Positions 60,276 to 64,000 of a stretch of 64,000 bases of DNA are shown here, piece by piece. Each line of letters starts with the position of its first letter. The first letter of the stretch is position 1. This DNA is from AG25 sp035604455 (lineage in GTDB: Bacteria; Gemmatimonadota; Gemmatimonadetes; Gemmatimonadales; GWC2-71-9). Where the stretch lies: positions 1 to 64,000 of the forward strand of contig DATNIM010000158.1 of assembly GCA_035604455.1 (NCBI GenBank), written 5' to 3'. Under the pieces are notes generated by a model. The model did no database searches, was not told where the DNA came from, and worked only from the letters and a program-made list of their open reading frames with translations. The translations under genes were made by a program, and so were the position numbers.

Positions 60276-61757
60276 TCATGGGCTGCCGGGTGCCACGGTC
60301 GCGTCGAAGACGCCCGTGAGGATCTTCCCCGCTCGCTTCACCTCCACCCACAAGCGGTAGCGTCCCGGCTGCGGGAACGCATACGGGAACACAAGCTCCG
60401 GGCCGAAGGCGGGCATGGGGTGCCCCGGTGGCTCGGCCGCGAGGCGGCGGGCCAAGGTACCCGTGACCGTGTCCCCGCGTTCGCGGTGCAGAAATGTCTC
60501 GAGAGCGCCGACCGAAATCGTGCCGGCTGGGTGCAGGTGCACGAACACCGCCCCGTCCGTGCGGGTCAGCATGAGGTGGCCTGCCATTCCCATGTACGGT
60601 TCGAGCGTAGCCGGGCGCTGGTCCGGCCCGAGCAGCATGAAGCGCAGCGCGGCGTCCTCGTTCACGACCAGCGGTCGCGCCCGTTCCCAGATGAGCGTGG
60701 AGCCGTCGGGGAGGAGCGCGCGGGTCGCCGTGTCGGGGGTCGACGTCGAGAGCCACGCGTCGTCCGAGTCGGTCGGCTGCCACGACGTCTGAGGGCCCTC
60801 GAGATCGAACGTACCCGTGAGTGTTTCTGAGAACCCGGTTTCGTGGACGACGTCCCCATACAGGCGGTAATGCCCCGGCCCAAGGGGCGGGAGGCGCGTC
60901 TCGAACGTCGTCGAGTCGACCGGAAGCGGGTGCAAATGGGCGAACGCGGCGAGGCTCGAATCGCGGACGAGGAATAGATGGACCAGGTGGTCGTGATCGG
61001 GTACGAGTGGCGACCAGGCGCGCGCGTCGGTCGCGGAATCGACGAACGCGACCCGTAGGACGCGGGTACCGCGCACCGCGGTGACCGTGGTGCGGACCGC
61101 GCGGGGACGATACAGACCGCTCAGGTACGCCCGGTCGACGGCGCGCCACCACGCGCGGCCACCGGCGAGGGCGAGCCAGAACACGAGGACGCTCACCGCC
61201 ATCGCGGCCCGTCCCTTCTGGCGCCCGCGGCGGTCGGGGCTTTGGCCCGGGGCGAGCGCGCTTTCGCGAGCCGCGGCGCCGACGAGTGTCACGGCCCCCG
61301 CAATGAGGAGCACGCCGAGAGCCGCGAGGAGGAGCCCAAGCGGCATCGGGAGGCTGCGCCGGCGAGTCGCGACGGCTTGGACGGGGACGAGCACGACACC
61401 CGAGCCGCGGTCGCCCTCGAGCGTCACCTCTACCCCGTAAGCGCCGCTCCGCATGAGCCACAGCGTCCCCCGGAACAGCGTGGAGTCACCGGGGACGGGG
61501 CGCGCTCGCTCTGGCGGCGGGGGCGCCGCGGTCCGCGGGTCCCAGAAAACCGGCAGGACGAGAACCCGCGTGATCCGGATGGGCGCGAGCAAACGGACGA
61601 TGATCTCGGCCTGCCCGGGCACCACGCCCGGACTGCGGACGATGACGCGGACGGGATAGGGGCCGGCGGCCCCTTCGAAATACGTGTCTGGGCTGCCGAC
61701 GTGTGCTGCGGTTACGACGGTGATCGCGGCGAGTACGGCGAGCTTGGCCCGACTCAC
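60276..61757 (-). CDS. Exported His-rich protein with one membrane anchor region
   Basis: The 493-residue protein has a signal peptide (core LAVLAAITVVTAA). A beta-rich extracytoplasmic domain (30-125) comes next, then two hydrophobic helices around residues 135-160 and 185-205. A large C-terminal exported part carries HLVHLFLVRD, FAHLHPL, MAGHLMLTR and FVHLHPAG. These HxHP motifs resemble copper- or FixH/YtkA-like periplasmic domains. I infer metal binding but cannot name a family. The GTG at 61757 overlaps the upstream gene stop (GTGA); a GTG at 61787 is less likely. Confidence 0.65.
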   Translation of the reverse strand: MSRAKLAVLAAITVVTAAHVGSPDTYFEGAAGPYPVRVIVRSPGVVPGQAEIIVRLLAPIRITRVLVLPVFWDPRTAAPPPPERARPVPGDSTLFRGTLWLMRSGAYGVEVTLEGDRGSGVVLVPVQAVATRRRSLPMPLGLLLAALGVLLIAGAVTLVGAAARESALAPGQSPDRRGRQKGRAAMAVSVLVFWLALAGGRAWWRAVDRAYLSGLYRPRAVRTTVTAVRGTRVLRVAFVDSATDARAWSPLVPDHDHLVHLFLVRDSSLAAFAHLHPLPVDSTTFETRLPPLGPGHYRLYGDVVHETGFSETLTGTFDLEGPQTSWQPTDSDDAWLSTSTPDTATRALLPDGSTLIWERARPLVVNEDAALRFMLLGPDQRPATLEPYMGMAGHLMLTRTDGAVFVHLHPAGTISVGALETFLHRERGDTVTGTLARRLAAEPPGHPMPAFGPELVFPYAFPQPGRYRLWVEVKRAGKILTGVFDATVAPGSP

Positions 61758-63004
61758 CGCCGGACGCGCGCCATCCAGCTCCCCCACCAGAGCCCCACGC
61801 GGGCGGAGACGACCGCGATGGCGGCGGCCAGCGCGGCGCTGGCCAACGTGAACGGTTGCGTGACCCGGCCCCAGAACTCGTAGCGCCAGGGCCCGAGGCG
61901 ACTCGAGTAATCCCAGTGGTCAACGCCCAGCAAGTACGACGAGCGTGCCCACGGGGAGAGCAGCAACTCCGCGGCGTACCATTGTACGGCGAGGAAGGTC
62001 ACGAAAAACGCGACACCGCACGCAAGCGCGAGTCGCCACTCGCGGCCGGACCCGAAGTGCCGCAGCAGAACGTCGATCGCCACGGCGGGCACGACGAGCA
62101 ACAGCGGAAACGGGGCGGGCACCATGTGCGTCAGGGGATTGAACACCGGGGCGAGCCCGGGCGTGGCCGGGAAGGGCTGCAGCGCCCAGATCATCACGAG
62201 CGAGATCAGCATGTAGGCCGCCGCCGCCGCGGTGGCCGACCATCGCAGGCCGCCGCACCGGCCGGCGGCGACAAGGACCATCGGAAAGCACCCCGCCGCG
62301 AACTCGTAGTAGAGCGCGTTGTGCGCGTCATTCGCGAACCCGACCTGCTCGATCCCGAGAATGGCGCCGTTCTCGATCACGATGCCCGCGACGAGGGCGA
62401 TCGCGAGGCCGCAGACGAGCCGCGCGCGCGAGTCCTTTGCGCGGTGCAGCTCGGCAAGGACGAGGAGGAGCGTCCCGAGCTGGATCGCCCAGAGTCCTGC
62501 GGCGAGCAGCGTGTGCGGGGGGGACAGCACCTTGACGTCGAGCCCGTAGGCGTTGTGCCACCAGTTGTCGAGCGGCGCCGAGGTCAGCATGGCGAGCGCG
62601 CCCCAGATGCAGAACCAGGCGCCGAGCGGCGCGCGGAACCCCCAGAAGCTGACGCTCGCGTCGCGAGCGGCCGGCGTCTCCGCGAACGTCGTGCGCAAGG
62701 CGAGCCCGCCGCAGGCGCACCCCGCGAGGACGCCCCCGGTGTAGATGGCCAGGTGTGCCGGGGTCCAGAACGTGTCCCGGCCGATGGACCGGTGCCAAGA
62801 GATGTCCCAGATCACCCCGACCACCGTGCTCGTGGCTGCGAGAAGCGCGGCCCATGTGTACCAAGGCAGCAGGCGGGACGGGGTCGCGGCGGTGGTCAGG
62901 TTTGCTCCCTTCGATCGAACGGGCGTCCGGCGAGCCGAACGTTCGCTCCCATGCGCGGGTCGACAACCTTGTTCACGATCGGCACATTTTCCCCGCAAGT
63001 CCAC
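61754..63004 (-). CDS. Polytopic membrane protein with conserved His/Trp loops
   Basis: The protein has about ten transmembrane helices. His-containing loops include IWDISWHRSIGRDTFWTPAH, DNWWHNAYGLD, LSPPHTLL and FANDAHNALYY. I do not recognise a named family. The paired His and Trp residues at membrane edges suggest metal or redox ligand binding. It is coupled by GTGA to the His-rich exported protein, so they probably form one complex. The start is doubtful: GTG at 63004 gives a 35-residue hydrophilic prefix, while a CTG at 62899 directly behind AAGGGAG begins just before helix 1. Confidence 0.65.
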   Translation of the reverse strand: MDLRGKCADREQGCRPAHGSERSARRTPVRSKGANLTTAATPSRLLPWYTWAALLAATSTVVGVIWDISWHRSIGRDTFWTPAHLAIYTGGVLAGCACGGLALRTTFAETPAARDASVSFWGFRAPLGAWFCIWGALAMLTSAPLDNWWHNAYGLDVKVLSPPHTLLAAGLWAIQLGTLLLVLAELHRAKDSRARLVCGLAIALVAGIVIENGAILGIEQVGFANDAHNALYYEFAAGCFPMVLVAAGRCGGLRWSATAAAAAYMLISLVMIWALQPFPATPGLAPVFNPLTHMVPAPFPLLLVVPAVAIDVLLRHFGSGREWRLALACGVAFFVTFLAVQWYAAELLLSPWARSSYLLGVDHWDYSSRLGPWRYEFWGRVTQPFTLASAALAAAIAVVSARVGLWWGSWMARVRR

Positions 63005-63104
63005 CGGGTTCGGGCGCCCGTCGACCGACGCTAGGCCGGGGGCTGGGACGCTGTCAAGCCGTTTGCACCCCGCGACAGGGAGCGGGCCGGATAGATTGTG
63101 GACC

Positions 63105-63857
63105 GTGCCACGCGAGGTAGGTGAGTTCGTCTACCGGGATCGAAAGCTCGGCGACACCGAGGCGATAACCGTCGCCACGGCCCCCGACGTATTTCACCCC
63201 ACATCCACGACAGTGTTGCTCCTGCGAGCGGCGCGACGGCTGCTCGCGAACAGGCCACGCTCGGCGCTCGATCTCGGGTGCGGGTGCGGCATCGTCGCCG
63301 TCGCACTGGCGAAGTGTGGCCCGCCCGAGCTGCAGGTCTCAGCGTCCGATCTGAGCGCCGCCGCCGTCCGGCTCGCTCGCCACAACATCAGGCAATTGGG
63401 ACTCACGGTCGATTGTCGGCGGGGGAGCTTGTTCGAGCCGTGGGAGGGCCGACGGTTCGATCTGATCGTGGACGACGTGGCGGGCGTCGCAGAGCCGCTC
63501 GCGCGGGTGTCGGGCTGGTATCCTCCCGGCGTCCCGAGCGACGCAGGCCGCGACGGCACGCGGTGGATTCTTGAGGTCATCACCCGGGCTCCGGACTTCC
63601 TCTCGCCGGGCGGGCGGCTCTTGTTTCCCTTATTGACCCTCTCGCGGGAGGCGCCGGTGCTCGCCGTTGCCAAGGAGCGGTTTGCCCGCGTGGAGCTGGT
63701 TGAGGAGCAGTGGTATCCGCTCAGCGACGAGCTCGTGGCGCATTTCCCCCTCGTCGAGGAGCTTGCGGCGGACGGCGGTGTGCGAATCGAAAAACAGGGA
63801 AGTCGCTGGTGCTGGGCCACCGGGGTCTACGCCGCTAGCGGCCATGAGCGAACTTGA
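63105..63857 (+). CDS. Class I SAM-dependent methyltransferase, PrmC/HemK-like
   Basis: The 250-residue protein has the SAM-binding motif I ALDLGCGCGIVAVALAK near residue 50, motif II VSASDLSAAAVRLARHN and the strand FDLIVDDVAG at about residue 120. The family there normally has NPPY for amine methylation of Gln, Asn or adenine. Here it is VDDVAG, so the substrate is not the usual one. Start at GTG 63105 is tentative; TTG 63096 is possible. It overlaps the end of the convergent regulator by 23 bases. Confidence 0.72.
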   Translation: MPREVGEFVYRDRKLGDTEAITVATAPDVFHPTSTTVLLLRAARRLLANRPRSALDLGCGCGIVAVALAKCGPPELQVSASDLSAAAVRLARHNIRQLGLTVDCRRGSLFEPWEGRRFDLIVDDVAGVAEPLARVSGWYPPGVPSDAGRDGTRWILEVITRAPDFLSPGGRLLFPLLTLSREAPVLAVAKERFARVELVEEQWYPLSDELVAHFPLVEELAADGGVRIEKQGSRWCWATGVYAASGHERT

Positions 63858-64000
63858 GCGCGGCCTCCGTCCGGTTCTTGACCCCGAGTTTCGAAAACAG
63901 ATGCTGGACGTGGAACTTGATCGTGTTGTCTGAGAGCCCGAGGCGGGTGGCGATCTCGGGGTTCGTGAGACCGGCCGCCATGAGCGCCCACACCTCGCGT
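63835..64000 (-). CDS. LuxR-family regulator, 3' end only
   Basis: The last 55 codons of a gene that enters from the right edge encode a LuxR/FixJ-type helix-turn-helix: REVWALMAAGLTNPEIATRL, then NTIKFHVQHLFSKLGVKNRT. The recognition helix SDNTIKFHVQHLFSKL is complete and the protein ends AALKFAHGR. The N-terminal receiver or sensor domain is outside the window, so the signal is unknown. TAG at 63835-63837 is its stop. Confidence 0.82.
   Translation of the reverse strand, partial: REVWALMAAGLTNPEIATRLGLSDNTIKFHVQHLFSKLGVKNRTEAALKFAHGR

Overview
The window is GC-rich bacterial DNA (about two thirds G+C by eye) with tightly packed genes, many start/stop overlaps of the ATGA/GTGA type, and many secreted proteins. 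Two very large sortilin/VPS10-type beta-propeller proteins, an S9B dipeptidyl peptidase, Ig-like lipoproteins and a chromosomal Ku/LigD pair suggest an aerobic soil-type bacterium, most likely Gemmatimonadota or a neighbouring phylum. That placement is inference from gene content; no rRNA gene or marker settles it. I see no mobile element, CRISPR array, tRNA or rRNA.

Positions 1-32369 are an amino-acid biosynthesis supercluster. After the 5' end of a secreted protein come citramalate synthase (isoleucine) and, convergent to it, a sulfur assimilation operon (APS/PAPS reductase, siroheme synthase, siroheme-dependent sulfite/nitrite reductase). An isochorismatase-like hydrolase lies next to these. 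The lysine operon follows: an aspartokinase fused to an M20 deacylase (LysC-DapE), then dapB, dapA, dapD, a DapC-like aminotransferase and an archaeal/fungal-type asd. It encodes the succinylase branch from aspartate to LL-diaminopimelate. A small block (TfoX-N protein, ABM-like monooxygenase, FAH hydrolase, an Arg-rich ORF, proC) leads to the threonine operon thrB-thrA-thrC on the minus strand. This is divergent from the leucine/BCAA operon leuA-ilvB-ilvN-ilvC-leuC-leuD-leuB, with ilvD convergent at its end. Thus aspartate is taken to Lys, Thr and Met precursors, and pyruvate to Ile, Val and Leu, in one 30-kb region.

The most striking non-coding feature lies upstream of leuA. A 32-residue leader peptide has ten Leu codons, a hairpin and an antiterminator segment within it, and an intrinsic terminator follows. 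This is a complete ribosome-mediated leucine attenuator. The threonine operon has an intrinsic terminator between promoter and first gene, the lysine operon has interleaved complementary segments just upstream of its start, and cysH has a strong hairpin in its leader. The cluster therefore seems to be controlled largely by leader RNAs. Promoters of the form TTGACR-N16-18-TAnnnT recur at the head of these units.

Positions 32470-64000 are mixed. They hold a VPS10-like exoprotein, a coiled-coil lipoprotein, tag glycosylase with an HtrA protease, EF-P with an unusual tip residue, a RecB/DUF2779 nuclease, an Ig-like lipoprotein, a DUF72 protein and a MerR-TPR regulator. Next is a DNA repair block (Ku divergent from LigD, then an alpha/beta hydrolase and an EVE protein), an aldehyde dehydrogenase, an ACT-like protein and a concentrative nucleoside transporter. 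A second VPS10-like protein, a dipeptidyl peptidase IV and an MFS transporter follow. The end holds the agmatine-to-putrescine pair (N-carbamoylputrescine amidase and agmatine deiminase), a PEBP protein, a His-rich exported protein with a polytopic membrane partner, a methyltransferase and the 3' end of a LuxR-type regulator.
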